From Leucogyrophana mollusca (taxonomy: Eukaryota > Basidiomycota > Agaricomycetes > Boletales): a stretch of DNA of 58,363 nt. Below, in pieces: positions 1 to 11,000 of the stretch. Every line of letters starts with the position of its first letter. Position 1 is the stretch's first letter. Below the pieces are notes generated by a model that saw only the letters and a list, made by a program, of their open reading frames with translations, searched no databases and was not told where the DNA came from. The stretch is from positions 1-58,363 of the forward strand of contig MU266508.1 of NCBI GenBank assembly GCA_021014945.1, written 5' to 3'. The translations under genes were made by a program, and so were the position numbers.

Positions 1-79
1 CGCACTCACTCGCAAGGTCGCAGCGTCACTCAGTCTCGAACTAGCTGCCCGATTGCTTGTTTGTTTTGTTCTTTAGGTT

Positions 80-3000
80 TTGGGTTTTGCCTCTAGGCCC
101 GCCCGCGAGCGCATCAACGCTCAGCTCATCCTTCGGGATGCTGGAACGGCTGAAATTGCTGCAATCATGTCCTACGATAACACCACTCAGTCCGAGGTGA
201 AAGCCAGGCGCTTGGTTTTCTCGAGAAACAATGGCGCTAATCAGGCTGTTCCTACTCTCAGTCGTCTCTGGGAGCCCCTGGCCTACCCATTGCTTTTTCC
301 TCATGGGACTCTTGGCTGGGGATTGGTGGGGCGTGCTGAAGACATCAATGGTGCCACAAACCCCTCCGATGAAGCCGATGCTCCGACCACTCAAATTTGG
401 CACTACCGTGCTCGTCTATTGCGCGAACCACGGTTCCAAATCTTCGGGCGCCTCACTAATGAGTACGCTGTTGATATGTTTAGTCGCGATCTTGAATGTC
501 GCTTAAACTACATCCGCAAGAACCAACGTCGCATTCGTCAAGAGGCCGCTGAGCTCATGGGCCTTCCAGACGTTGAGCCTACGGAAAACATCTACCTCCC
601 TGCTTCTTTTCTTGGCTCCAAACGTTGGGCGTCCAATCAAATTGCTGATTCCCTCGCGATTGCGGCTGCACTCGGGAATCCTACATTCTTTGTCACCATG
701 ACCTGTAACTCAAGTTGGCCTGAAATTCAGTCTCAGCTACGCCCCGGTCAAGATTTTACTGATATTCCAGTGGTTGTGGTCCGTGTTTTCAAACGCAAGC
801 TCGCTCTTCTCCAACGGGCCATCAAGACGATGTTCATTAACGCTGGTCGTCAGCTCTATTCCATACATTCTGTGGAGTTCCAAAAGCGTGGCTTGCCACA
901 TGCACATATCCTCGTCAAGTTCGCAAGCAATTGTGTCGACCCTCGTGACATCGATGCCATTGTCTCTGCTGAGGTCCCCTCTGACCCTGGTGACGCGCTT
1001 CTGGTCAACACCTTCATGCGTCACAACCATCCACCTCCAAACCGCCCTCGTTCAAAATACTGCCAGCGAGAGGAGAATGATGGGTCCCGCTCCTGCCGCT
1101 TCAAATACCCGCACCCTCTTCAACCGAACACCACTATTGACGCTGAAGGCAGAGTTCACTATCGTCGGCGTAATCCCGGAGACGAGATGGTTGTGCCCCA
1201 TTGTCTGCCACTTCTACGGAAGTTTCAGTGTCATATCAACTTTGAGGTGGCGAATACCTCACATATCTTCCAATACTTATTCAAGTACATCCATAAAGGT
1301 ACAATACGCAAATCACCGCTTTCCATGTTCCGCACTGACTATGGCACACAGCACCTGATCATGCCCAATACCGTGTGAGAAGCGACAACCCTGTCGACGA
1401 CACTGTTGATGAGATTGAGGAGTTCTGGGATGCGCGCTACCTCTCCGCAGGTGAGGCGGTCTGGCGCATCTTGGGATTCCACATTACAAAGAAAGATCCT
1501 GCGGTAACCTCACTCCCCATCCATCTGCCATCGTCAAAGCAACATCATCAGTACCATCGCAGTGGTGGTGCTGCCAGCACACTGTCCTTCCTCGATCGAT
1601 ACTTCATGCGTCCCACTGGAACATTCATTGATCATGCAGGCTTGACACGAGCCTTCGACAGCTTGACTTATGCTGAATACTACAGTCTTTTTCGGCTCAC
1701 AAAACGAGATCATCATAACGTTGGCCGGGTCGGCTACTTCGAGGAGCGTGTCTCAGTCCAAGGATCTCCTTCTATGCATGTCATTCAAAGGGATCCCGTA
1801 CGCCCACATCTCAGCCGCATCGAGTCGACTCGCCCTTCGCAAGGAGAGCTCTTTTACCTCCGTGCTATTTTACAGCATCGCCCAGTCCTCTCATTTAACG
1901 ATGCCCGCTTTGTCAACGGAGAACTCCATGAATCCTTCCAGGTAGCCGCCACAACCTTGGGGCTTTTTGCGGATCATAATGAAGCCCAATTTGCCATGCG
2001 TGAGGCTGTCCAGACATTGAAGACGCCACGGCAGCTTCATCTACTCTTCATCCATCTCTTGGTCAATGAGTGCATTGTTACTCCTCTCAGCGTGTGGGAC
2101 GAGTTCAAGGATGCAATGTCATTGGACTACACTCTTCAATTTGGCGCAAACTCCGACATTGGCACCTGCAGGGCCTTGGAGGATCTCTCAAAGGCTCTCG
2201 AAGAGCATGGCAAAACTCTCTCTGTATATGGACTTCCGCAGCCGGTCGCTTTTACACGGGAGGTCATGCACGAGCTACTGAAATGGGGTTTTGATGCGCC
2301 AGCGCTTGGTGTCCGAGCCGACAATGCAAGATCTAGGATGACGCATGAGCAGGTATCCATCTACGACCATATCGTGCAGGCTGCTTTGCAAAAAAGGCCT
2401 CTTTGTGCGTTTGTCGATGGCAAAGCTGGACGCGGTAAGACATTCCTGGTGAATGCCATTTGTGACAAGCTCCGCTCGCAAGGTCGAATTGTCCTTCCCA
2501 CAGCAACAGCTGCGTTTGCTGCACAGCTATATCCTGGCGGTCGGACAACGCACTCAACTTTCAAGGTGTGTTTTCAGCTGTGATCGTTCTCCTTTGGCTT
2601 TGTTCTCACTCATCTGCACCGATCTCAGGTTCCTGTCAATGACAAGAATGAGATGCTCGAGTCACCCATCAAGCCGGACGATGCACGTGGTGAACTCATC
2701 AAAGAAGTGTCTGTCATTGTCTGGGATGAGGGCCCAATGGTCAACCGGGCAGTCCTTGCCTGTGTGGAGGAAACATGCCGTCGCGTCATGCAAAATGACG
2801 ACCCTTTCGGAGGCAAAGTCATAGTGCTCCTTGGCGACTTTCGTCAAACTTGCCCAGTCATACGCCGAGGCACTCGGGCACAGGTAGTCAATGCATCTAT
2901 CAAGTCCTCACCGCTGTGGGAGGTATTCAATATCTTTCGGCTTACAATACCCATTCGGAACGCAGAGGATCCTGATTTCGCAACATTCGTGGATGCCATC

Positions 3001-3759
3001 GGCGATGGCGCGGGGCCTGAGGTCTCCCTCACCATGCTCGAAAATGTCACAGCCGCCGAGGACCTCATTGACTTCGTCTTCCCTGCCGAAGTTCTGGTTG
3101 ATTCAGCCGCCTGTCTCAAACGCGCAATCCTTGCTCCTACTAATATGCAAGTTGACTCATACAACAATACTATCATTGAGCGTGTTCAAGGCACCCAAAG
3201 AACATACCTCGCTGCCAATTCCCTCAAGGAGGTAGAGGAAGCAGGACTTACCCCTCCCGACAGTATTCTTGATTACGTGGCCAAGCATCCTCCCCCCGGA
3301 TTTCCCCATCACACACTCAAAATCAAAACCAATGCAGTTTTCCGCTTGCTGCGAAATTTCTCAGTGGACCTAGGTTTGGTGAAGAATGTTCGGGTTGTAG
3401 TTGTTGATGTCGGGTCCCGACTGATCACAGTGCGCATCCTACGAGGCATTGGTGGGGTGAATGCTATCGATGCCGAAGACATTCTCATACCACGTATATC
3501 CTTCCATGCCACTTTGCAATCGGGGCACACACTTCTTCGCCGTCAATTCCCTCTTGCACCTGCATACGCTACGACTTTCAATAGTTGTCAAGGTCTAACT
3601 CTTGATTCTGTTGGAGTCGATCTCACAAGGCCAGTCTTTTCACATGGCCAATTGTACACAGCACTTTCTCGAATTCGACATCGGAGCCACGCTCGTGTGC
3701 GTTTGCGACCAGGAGAAACAACCACAACAAATGTAACTTACCACGAAGTATTAATCTAG
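80..3759 (+). CDS. Helitron Rep-helicase (RepHel) transposase, 5' truncated by the window
   Basis: Rolling-circle transposase joining an HUH endonuclease to a Pif1-like helicase. Exons are 80(or 97)-1298, 1352-2565 and 2629-3759. The 53-bp intron 1299-1351 and the 63-bp intron 2566-2628 restore one frame of about 1,187 codons. Visible motifs are the HUH pair in RGLPHAHIL, the paired tyrosines in YLFKYIHKG interrupted by intron 1, Walker A GKAGRGKT, Walker B VIVWDEGP, the LLGDFRQT motif and a C-terminal helicase block with NSCQGLTLDSV and YTALSRIRH. The N-terminal part is missing: the frame is closed by a stop at 74-76, so an acceptor near 76 or 96 must join it to an exon beyond the window. 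The coding frame looks undamaged, so this may be a recent, possibly autonomous copy. Confidence 0.93.
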
Positions 3760-4178
3760 ACACTTAGGTCTTTGTCCAATACAAAAGCGGTGAAACATTG
3801 GCGTAACGCATACACAATAGTAACAGGTACACTCAGATCACAATCAGTGATGGCTTTGTTCATTTGACCAAAGCGCAATGTTTCACAGTCTTTTGATGGC
3901 TTCATCGGGTGACATTGAGTGCATGTATGTGGGTTTCTCGGACTTACAATGCAACGTGAAACAGGCCGAAGCGTTCATCATAAGGAAGCAAGGAGTCAGA
4001 CACTCCACCAATCCACGTCAATATTTCCTCTTCCAATTCCAATTGAACAGTGCCGTGCTTCCCCACACCACGGATCACAAACTTCACTCTTCATTCACCC
4101 AGTTCCCATATCAGTTCTTTCCTCATCAATTGCAATAATCAACATGCCAGGGACGCTCAGGTTAGCCAGCCGGCATGA
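3760..4178. other. Non-coding 3' flank of the Helitron gene
   Basis: I see no supported gene, repeat or RNA here. It lies between the RepHel stop codon and the next spliced gene and probably lies inside the Helitron. Confidence 0.4.
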
Positions 4179-4959
4179 TACAGTGCACTATCATTTGCTC
4201 CTACGTCGCATTTCACCCCGTTGTACGTTCAATTCGTTGTGATCAAGTTAACCAGTTCGTACTTGCTGATTCTGACCATAGTTCGTCACCATTCTGTCCG
4301 TCCCAATCGTGGCATTGAGTTAACCGCCACACAGGGGGCTCGCATCATTGATGTACTCAACCAACCATACAATGATTCCACAGATTACGGGTGGAAACAA
4401 TTCACTACGCTTCCCCGCATGCTCACAGTAACTATAAGCATTATTTTTACCCGTACCAGACTAAATTATCTGTCTTCTTCAGCCTACCTCCCACCGGTAC
4501 CATCGCAACGTCCTTAAGGAAACTCTTGATATCCAATATGTCTTGAATGTACCAGTCCTTCTCATGTGGGAGGAACTCTCCGTATACTCTCCCTTTCGGA
4601 ATTTGGCCACTCACGCCGCACACTTTTGGGTTGATGCCACTGCACCATGCTCCAGTATAGCTCTTGCGCACTTCCTTTCATCATTTTGCGCAAGGCATTT
4701 CGGGGAAGAATCTTGCCGCCTCAGAGACAGCAAGATCGTTCAGTTGGGATTCAACATCGACCAATATGGGGTGGCTGGTACCATCCTATTCCACAGTGGC
4801 ACTGTGGATCCCACCAGGGACGTCACTCATCACAGAGCTAGCATAATCAACTCCATCCACATCGAAGGACGCACCTTCACAATGCTGTCTTTCCCCCGAG
4901 AATGTGAATATATTCGAGGGCCAGCTTACATTCGTCGTTGCATGGTATTATCACGGTGA
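4179..4959 (+). CDS. Unrecognised spliced gene next to the Helitron, 5' end unresolved
   Basis: I do not recognise the family. Two exons are clear. The first ends at 4427 with DYGWKQFTTLPRMLT; a 55-bp intron (4428-4482, GT-AG, phase 0) joins it to 4483-4959, which reads from TLDIQYVLNVPVLLMWEE to the stop at 4957-4959. The sustained frame across the junction, with ordered hydrophobic and aromatic spacing, argues for a real protein. Upstream, the frame starting GTLRLASRHDTVHYHLLLRR from an ATG at 4144 could be the first exon, but I could not join it cleanly and there may be a further intron or a frameshift near 4240-4300. Its position just past the transposase suggests Helitron cargo or an accessory gene; that is inference. 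Confidence 0.45.
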
Positions 4960-5337
4960 GCCCCCATATCTCTGATAAGAGGAAATCCCTGAAGACTGTT
5001 TGTGCCAGAGCGCTCGGGTTTGCATAGTGTAGATACTTCGAACTGTACATAGAATACACTACACACATGAAAATATTCCCACGCATTCATGCGATTATCC
5101 GGAGACATTCCTTACCTCGAAACCCCTCATACTATAGGAATGAATTATCGAATGTGTTACGACGGATGTGGCAAAACCGGTCTGGAGGAAAACTGAGCTG
5201 TAACTGTGAAGATATTCAGCTTGCACGTCGACCGTCGACCTCGTCATTGCCGCCGCCACAGCTGCCAAACAGACAACGCGCCGGCATGTGCCGAGTAGGG
5301 TTCTCATAGCTACCGGAGCGAAGCGAGGTATGTCTTG
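4960..5337. other. Non-coding; probable 3' end of the Helitron lies here
   Basis: No gene is visible. Similarity to the 13.5 kb region begins at about 5338, so the Helitron right end should lie at or before that point. A short inverted motif (tacc...ggta around gagcgaagcgag, near 5312-5333) sits close to the boundary. I could not confirm a canonical CTRR terminus. Confidence 0.35.
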
Positions 5338-5708
5338 TACGTAGTATGCATAGAGCCCCTTCCTGCCGCCGCCGGCACTCGCTGCACCTACTCATCGAGC
5401 GCGTCCTTCTCCTCGCCTGCCTCGCCCTCTTCTCTGACAGAAACCCCCCGCAGTGTGTGCATCAGTAAACCCAGTATTTTTCAGAGCATCCATAGCACCA
5501 CAGCAAGAATTTCACTCCACAGAAACACGTAGATACATCATGCCCACAGTGGTGCCACATTCACAGCACCCCAGGGCGGCTGGGCCAACAATCGAAAGCA
5601 CACCTCACATCATACCCGACTAACTTCCGAGACCACAAATGCATGCGCAATCAACAATCAAATTAAGACCAAGGACCCATGTAACCTAATACACCCAAGT
5701 AGAATCTT

Positions 5709-6086
5709 CTACTGTCCCCCCTGGGTTGGCTCGGAGCAGACAGACGCGGTGTGGCCCTGCATCGAGGAGCCCAGATAAGCGACCATAGCATGTGCTACCA
5801 CTTCAGTGAAAGTACGTACACTTAAGCTTTGGCAGCACATATGATATTGCTTGGGCGTGCACTCGCTGGCGGCGGTGCAGTCGGTAGCGCTGTAGCCCCG
5901 AGGAGTCTGTACAGGTAAAGTCACGGTGTAATTGTTGGTAAGCACACCGGCGAAAGGGAATCAACGTGAATGGCAGCTGACCAGAGCGGGCTTGTCGTTG
6001 CAGCAGACCCCGGTCTGACCCTCGCCGCATCCGGCGGAGACGGCGACGGCGAATGCTACGAGAGCGAAGATGCGAGTGGCGAACAT
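5709..6086 (-). CDS. Mini hydrophobin-like eight-cysteine secreted protein, copy 1
   Basis: Exons on the minus strand are 6086-5982, 5906-5820 and 5756-5709, with introns of 75 and 63 bp, encoding 79 residues. The start gives a clear signal peptide (MFATRIFALVAFAVAVSAG). The mature part has eight cysteines in the hydrophobin order single, double, single, single, double, single, spaced C-X7-CC-X15-C-X5-C-X7-CC-X10-C. Class I hydrophobins usually have longer loops, and the ordinary hydrophobins in this window have X33 and X11 where this has X15 and X5. It ends with a hydrophilic TQGGQ tail rather than the usual hydrophobic CxPI end. It may be a compact hydrophobin derivative or a separate secreted eight-cysteine family. 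Exon phases and spacing are identical in the copy at 13.9 kb, which supports a real gene. Confidence 0.75.
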
Positions 6087-6180
6087 GTTTTAGAGGACTG
6101 GGACTGGGACTGGTGGATTAGCAGAGGTTGGTTGGTGGGTTGTGGAACTGAGTACTGAGGGACGAGGACTTCAGAGGCCC

Positions 6181-6186
6181 TTTATA
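6181..6186 (-). promoter_or_regulatory. TATA box of mini eight-cysteine gene 1
   Basis: TATAAA on the minus strand about 95 bp upstream of the ATG. The same arrangement is found before the second copy and the three hydrophobins. Confidence 0.6.
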
Positions 6187-6620
6187 CCTCTCGGAGGCTC
6201 TGTCTGCCATTTAGCTCAGGGTCTTCTTGGGATTTTACAGATTTTACATAGATCTTCTAGCTCGCGAAGGCGACTTTAGTTCTCTTTGGCTACCGACGCC
6301 GGGGTGGGGATGGTGGCCAGCGATCTCTTGGCGAAATATATTGTCCTCGGTTTCTAAAAGCTGCTAAATGTTATGTATCCAAAAGGTGTTGCAATTCGGC
6401 GGTTCTGGCCTCACAAGAACGCGCACCATGTTTCCAAGCCCTCGTGCACCGCGTGCACGATGCCAACTGAAAAGAAATCCACCTCGAGGTCCGAGGGTCG
6501 CCAGACGAAGTGAATTCGAACTAACCCATGCACCTCCGGTGGTCAACATTCACCGTGCCGAGCCAAGGACGGTACTGTCTTGCAGTGAGGTAAATATGAA
6601 AAGTTACGTTACGCTATAGA

Positions 6621-7491
6621 TCCATATATCCCCAGCCTTGTGCTCTTGGGTCCTTAGCATTCGCACATGGATTGCAGCCCATCGAGGGGATGGCAGTGAG
6701 AGCTCAGAGCTCAGAGAGCGTTGTATCGAAGTGAGCGCTAGAGCGCATTCGCAGAATCGCAACCCAATTGAAACTCGCCTCCTAAAGTTAACAATTAACT
6801 TCGCTTATCCTCGTTATATATGCTCGTTATGCTCGTTCCGCGCGGTGGTGGGAGGGCGGCGTGGTGGTACCGCAAAACGAGCTCACCGCCGCACCCGCCC
6901 CGCGTCCATAACAAATTCCACTCGGGCGTGAGTGGCCGCTGGCTGCCTGTCCCCCCGGCAGCATCGCAACTGGCTGCGTCACAAGGCTGGGGGTGGCCCG
7001 GGTGTAGACTATAATCATGTTGTATTGTCCTCACAAGGGTTCGAAGTGACAGCGAATATTCCGCGATCGAAGGGGGTCCACCCAGAAGCCCACACCGTGC
7101 CCTGGCTTTGAGTCCTAAGATCGCTTGCGATACCCCAGTCACCTAGCAAGGGCCTCTGCAATATCGTCAAAAATTGCCAGCGGTTCCCCATCCAGTATTT
7201 GGACAGGAAGTGAATGAGCGGGGTCTTTGGGCTCACTGAATGAACAAATCATAATCTGACAGCTCTGGACATGTCGAACAATGGATAACGCTGAAGATAC
7301 TGTGAATAAACAAGCTCAGTTCGCAGTAGCGCACTTACATTTAGGTATGGCATTATTCAAGTTGCGCAGCAGTAGGCAGCAGTCCCACTGACCCGCCTCT
7401 GTTTGGTTCTGTTTACAGCGGCGGGTGTGCAGACGGGACTTTCAAATTCCTTGGTGACTCCGGGGGTCACAGCATCCGAGTGTCACTCATC
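6621..7491. other. Intergenic, no gene seen
   Basis: GC-rich intergenic DNA between two divergently transcribed genes. Open frames here have skewed composition and no recognisable domain. It probably holds the F-box gene promoter. Confidence 0.4.
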
Positions 7492-9228
7492 ATGCATCAA
7501 TTGATCACACTGGCCCAACTCCCCATCGACATTCTGTACAACATCTTTCCGCAACTCGAACTTGTCGACCTTGTTCGCCTTCAGCAGGTACAGTCGTCCT
7601 TCCCCGTCTTCCCGTGGCTACCAAGTCTTTACATACATATTTCATCTCCGTAACCTGATATCAGGTCTCAAAGCTTTTCCTACAAACCATACAGACCCGT
7701 ACCGTCTGGTTCAACGCATACCGCACCTCGTCGCTGCCGCGTCCTCCAGGGCCATACGAGTGGCAGTCCACCACGTACCTCAGAACCACGCTGATCACGA
7801 GCGCAAAGGCAGACCGCCACTGGCCGCCCCACGCTGGATCCCGCGTCCCATCTGCACGCACGCTTAGGATCCCAAACAGATGGAGCGCCACCGAGGCGCC
7901 AGACCGCCGTTGGCACGACAGCCTGCGTCTCATTCTCCTTCTGGGCCGGTGGCTCGTGCTGCCTGTGGCGGCTGGAAGTCGCGAGGAGGAGAACGTAATC
8001 AGCTGCTACGACCTGGACGCCGCGAGCGGGCGCTTTGAGGAGCTGGTGGTTTATCGCGCGCCACCCGGTGTACAGATTTTCCGTGTGCGGGGTGCTGCTG
8101 TTATCGCTGCCGATGGGCCGTTCGCGTTTATTGTGTTCATCGAGCGTTCCAAACGTGGTGCAACTCTGTGCGTGAGACGTATTCTCGTATGATGGATGCA
8201 CTGTTCGGTTCTCACCTGTTTGCAGAAAGGCCTACAGAATAGTGGGCATGGAATGGGAGGATTTGCGCTCGAAGGTCACGTTTGAGCTCGTGCTGGAAAT
8301 TCCTGGTATTCCCTGCAGCGACCGGGGAAGTAGTGACGTGACAATATCACCCCGGGCGCTGGTGATTGTGAACCAGGGCGAAACTGACTATCGCAACAAC
8401 ACGTGGATCATGGACATCCGAACCTATCGGCTGTCCAGGCTCGCCCTGCCAGACCGCGCGGCTATCTATTCCCCGCAGATATACCTGTCTACGACGCATG
8501 TCGTCGCCTTTCTGCAGCTGAAAGCGGCGGAGTGTTTGCGTGTCCTTGTCGAAGCATTCCCCTTGCCCACCGCGCGTGAGGGCGAAGTAGAGGTCTTGTA
8601 CGCGTCGCATCGGTCGCCATGGCCCTACGAATATTGCGCTTGGACAGGTTGGAACACCTACGATTCGGGTGCGGTTGGAGGAAGTTGTATCACGCTATTT
8701 ATGCGTGAATACAGCTTGCCCCCGTCCCTCGCACGTCTAACGCTGACCCCACAGCCCTCGTCGTCGTCGGAACCCGCCCCAATCATCTTTGACATCCAGG
8801 CGATCCCATTCCACCCGAGCCTCGATGAACTATCTTTCGACGCACTCGTCAGCTCCAGCGGAAACAGGAGGCTTCTCACCATGGAACACGCCCCCCAGCT
8901 TACAGAAGAAGAGAGTTGCATGGTGGGAGGATACACAGTGTCTGTCGACGAGACGCGCATACCAGACGGAGTCGTGTCCGTCGCGCCGCATGACACGTGT
9001 GTCTCGTGGACGGGGGACGCGGCTTTCTCGACGGGGGACGTCGGCCCGCCGTGCGACGGGCACGACCCCACGAACGACCTCCTCCCGCTTGGCCACTCTG
9101 TCGGCGTCGGCTATAACCGCTCCCATTTCGCGTTCGACGAAGCACGGGGGAGGATGGTGTGCGAGGGGCCCCTGGGTAACGACAGCCACGGGGAGTTGGC
9201 GGTCCGGGTGTATGATTTTGGGGCTTGA
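7492..9228 (+). CDS. F-box domain protein
   Basis: Exons 7492-7587, 7665-8171 and 8230-9228 give about 532 residues. The N-terminus is a typical F-box: LAQLPIDILYNIFPQLELVDLVRL, followed across intron 1 (7588-7664) by VSKLFLQTIQTRTVWF. F-box proteins bind Skp1 in SCF ubiquitin ligases and choose substrates through the C-terminal part; here that part is a long beta-rich region with no WD, kelch or LRR signature I can name. Intron 1 is firm. Intron 2 is placed by phase (donor after C at 8171, acceptor at 8228-8229) and could shift by a few bases. Agaricomycetes carry many orphan F-box genes of this length, so the substrate is unknown. Confidence 0.8.
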
Positions 9229-9929
9229 AGCCTGAGGGGGGCGTGGATGATGTGTGGGGTGGGTTTTGGACGTTGAGGAATGATCGCTTGATGCACTGCA
9301 TCTGCGCGACGCGGAAAGCAGCCTGAGGCTTGAAGATCGTATTGGGACCACAACCACACGGTGCTTCGGGCCGAGTGACCACATTCAAATAGTTCTCGCA
9401 GTCATCTCACGTAGGAACATTGTTTACCGGAATGCAGACTTAGGCCATCATCATCACCCGGCCCTGCTGTTACTCCCCATGGATGGGAGAGCGGCACAGC
9501 CGATCGTGAGTTTCCACCATGGTTTTACATGCGTGTGACATGATCGGACCCACACCAGGGATCGCTACATTGCATGTCTAACGCACACACTTCCTTCGTC
9601 ACCGACTGCCCATGGTATCTCGCATCCTGCACAAGGATGGCACGCTTTCCCGGAGTGGTAGACCCATGGGTCTCAATATTTATTGCTTTTGTGCAGAGGA
9701 CCAGGCAATGCATAGCTGGGGTTTCTTTTTCAACCAATTTTATTATCATTCTTGGTTACGCCATGATACTGTTGAGGTTGAACCATTTTCTTTATGTTCT
9801 GGTGATGTCGGATATGTTTGTGGTGGGCCGGGTCGGGGGTCAGAACATCGTCAGTATGCTGGAACAGTCAGCTCAGAGGAACCAAGACTATGGGCTATGC
9901 TTAGGTTGCATCCAGCTTGACATCATCCA
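9229..9929. other. Intergenic, no gene seen
   Basis: No supported gene. The open frame near 9574-10011 on the plus strand runs into the hydrophobin flanking repeat and has no family signature. Confidence 0.4.
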
Positions 9930-10332
9930 ACCATCGTACCGCGTGGGGGCCGCTCTGGCAGGCCATCGTACAAAACACCGTCAACCCCAAATCCGAGTCC
10001 AAGGTAAATAAACCAACTAAATCGAGCTCACCGAATGAATCCAGTCGCCGCCGTCTGCACGGAATGAGAAACCCTCCCCTCGGCATGCTTCGCTGTGGAG
10101 ACTCAAAACGTACGATGCCATCGATACAATTACCCGTATGCTGAGTGCCTTCCGTCCGAACCACCGACACCCCAAGGAAGGACGCCAATCACTCGAGTAT
10201 AACACAGAAAACCAATCAATTAGGGTATGAGTATGAGTTCTATCCGTCCCACCAACCCAAGGAAATTTTACGGCAAACAACCAATCCCAGTCAACCTAAA
10301 CCCCAACAGCCCCAAATCCTTCCAATCACACC
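9930..10332. repeat. Hydrophobin 3'-flank repeat, copy A
   Basis: The stretch with ctctggcaggccatcgtacaa and the later aaccaatcaattagggtatgagtatgag recurs downstream of hydrophobin B (18354-18660, inverted), downstream of hydrophobin C (18960-19518), and at 13130-13480 without a neighbouring ordinary hydrophobin. It marks the duplicated 3' end of each hydrophobin cassette. Confidence 0.75.
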
Positions 10333-10774
10333 TCAAAGGTTCAAGTTAATCGGGCTGCACCCAACGTTGACGAGCCCGTTCTGCAAAATCCAAGTCGTCA
10401 GAATGCGAATACCCTCCCAGGCGTGAAGGTGTACTCACGAAGTGGTTGTCAGTGCAGCACACAGGCTCCTGGTTCGCCTCGCATCCACTGCCAGTCCCGA
10501 CGACCGTGAGCGGCGAGCAGTTGCTCCCGACGAGGCCAGTTAGGCTGCCGACGTCGACGGCGCCGAGGAAGCCGAGGAGCCCGCTTTCCTGGGCGGAGTT
10601 CACCTAAAGTGCAAGTGGTCAGCGGCGCGCACAGTGGGTAGCCGTGGGTGGAGGACGTACGCTCTGGGTGCTTTCACAGCAGCTGATGGACCCGGTGTTG
10701 CACTGGTTGGTCGCTCCACCGGCGAGGGCGAGGACAGCGAGGGGGAGGACAGCGAAGATGCGGGAGGCAATCAT
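10333..10774 (-). CDS. Class I-type hydrophobin A
   Basis: Exons 10774-10661, 10603-10439 and 10380-10333 encode 108 residues. The signal peptide is MIASRIFAVLPLAVLALAGG. Eight cysteines follow the hydrophobin order with C-X6-CC-X33-C-X11-C-X7-CC-X12-C, ending in NGLVNVGCSPINLNL. Hydrophobins are secreted, self-assemble at air-water interfaces and coat aerial hyphae and fruiting bodies. The X7 loop before the second CC pair is longer than the usual X5. Intron positions and phases are identical to hydrophobins B and C. It is transcribed away from the inverted-duplication centre, with a TATA box about 100 bp upstream. Confidence 0.95.
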
Positions 10775-10874
10775 TTCGAAAGGCGAAAGTGGACTAATGA
10801 AGAGGATGCTGGGAGTGGAAGACGAACTGAGGACGAGAGCGAACTGGAGGAACCAGAGCCAGGACACGACGAGC

Positions 10875-10880
10875 TTTATA
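10875..10880 (-). promoter_or_regulatory. TATA box of hydrophobin A
   Basis: TATAAA on the minus strand, about 100 bp before the ATG, in the same context as in hydrophobin B. Confidence 0.6.
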
Positions 10881-10982
10881 CTCCCCGGACGGCCTTGGCG
10901 CGCTTCCATCACCTTGTTGCTCCGAAAAAAAAAATGAGACGACCCGGTTGTGCGCGCCTGGGCTTTTGTGAGGGCTGGGTCT

Positions 10983-11000
10983 GGCCGTCGTATGACGGCC
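10983..11000. promoter_or_regulatory. Palindromic promoter element, hydrophobin A
   Basis: An inverted repeat with 7-bp arms, ggccgtc and gacggcc, around a 4-bp centre, about 105 bp upstream of the TATA box. It is preserved at the equivalent place in the hydrophobin B promoter. It could be an operator for a dimeric factor, but both copies come from one duplication, so conservation alone is weak evidence. Confidence 0.4.

Larger units (their letters stand above)
5338..6620. repeat. Segmental duplication, copy 1 (mini eight-cysteine gene with flanks)
   Basis: This segment matches 13505-14910 in the same orientation: 3' flank, three-exon gene, TATA region and upstream promoter all align. Shared landmarks are the tagtatgca...agccc start, the cgtccttctcctcgcctgcct stretch and the aaagctgctaaa promoter stretch. 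The copies have diverged by substitutions and small indels, more in the flanks than in the exons. Confidence 0.8.

Noticed and set aside
5095..5307. Short minus-strand frame before the duplicated block
   Set aside because: It lies in the presumed Helitron end region and has no signature or counterpart in the 13.5 kb copy.
9574..10011. 145-residue plus-strand frame with hydrophobic segments
   Set aside because: Its 3' part is the hydrophobin flank repeat, it has no family signature, and the repeat copies do not preserve the frame.
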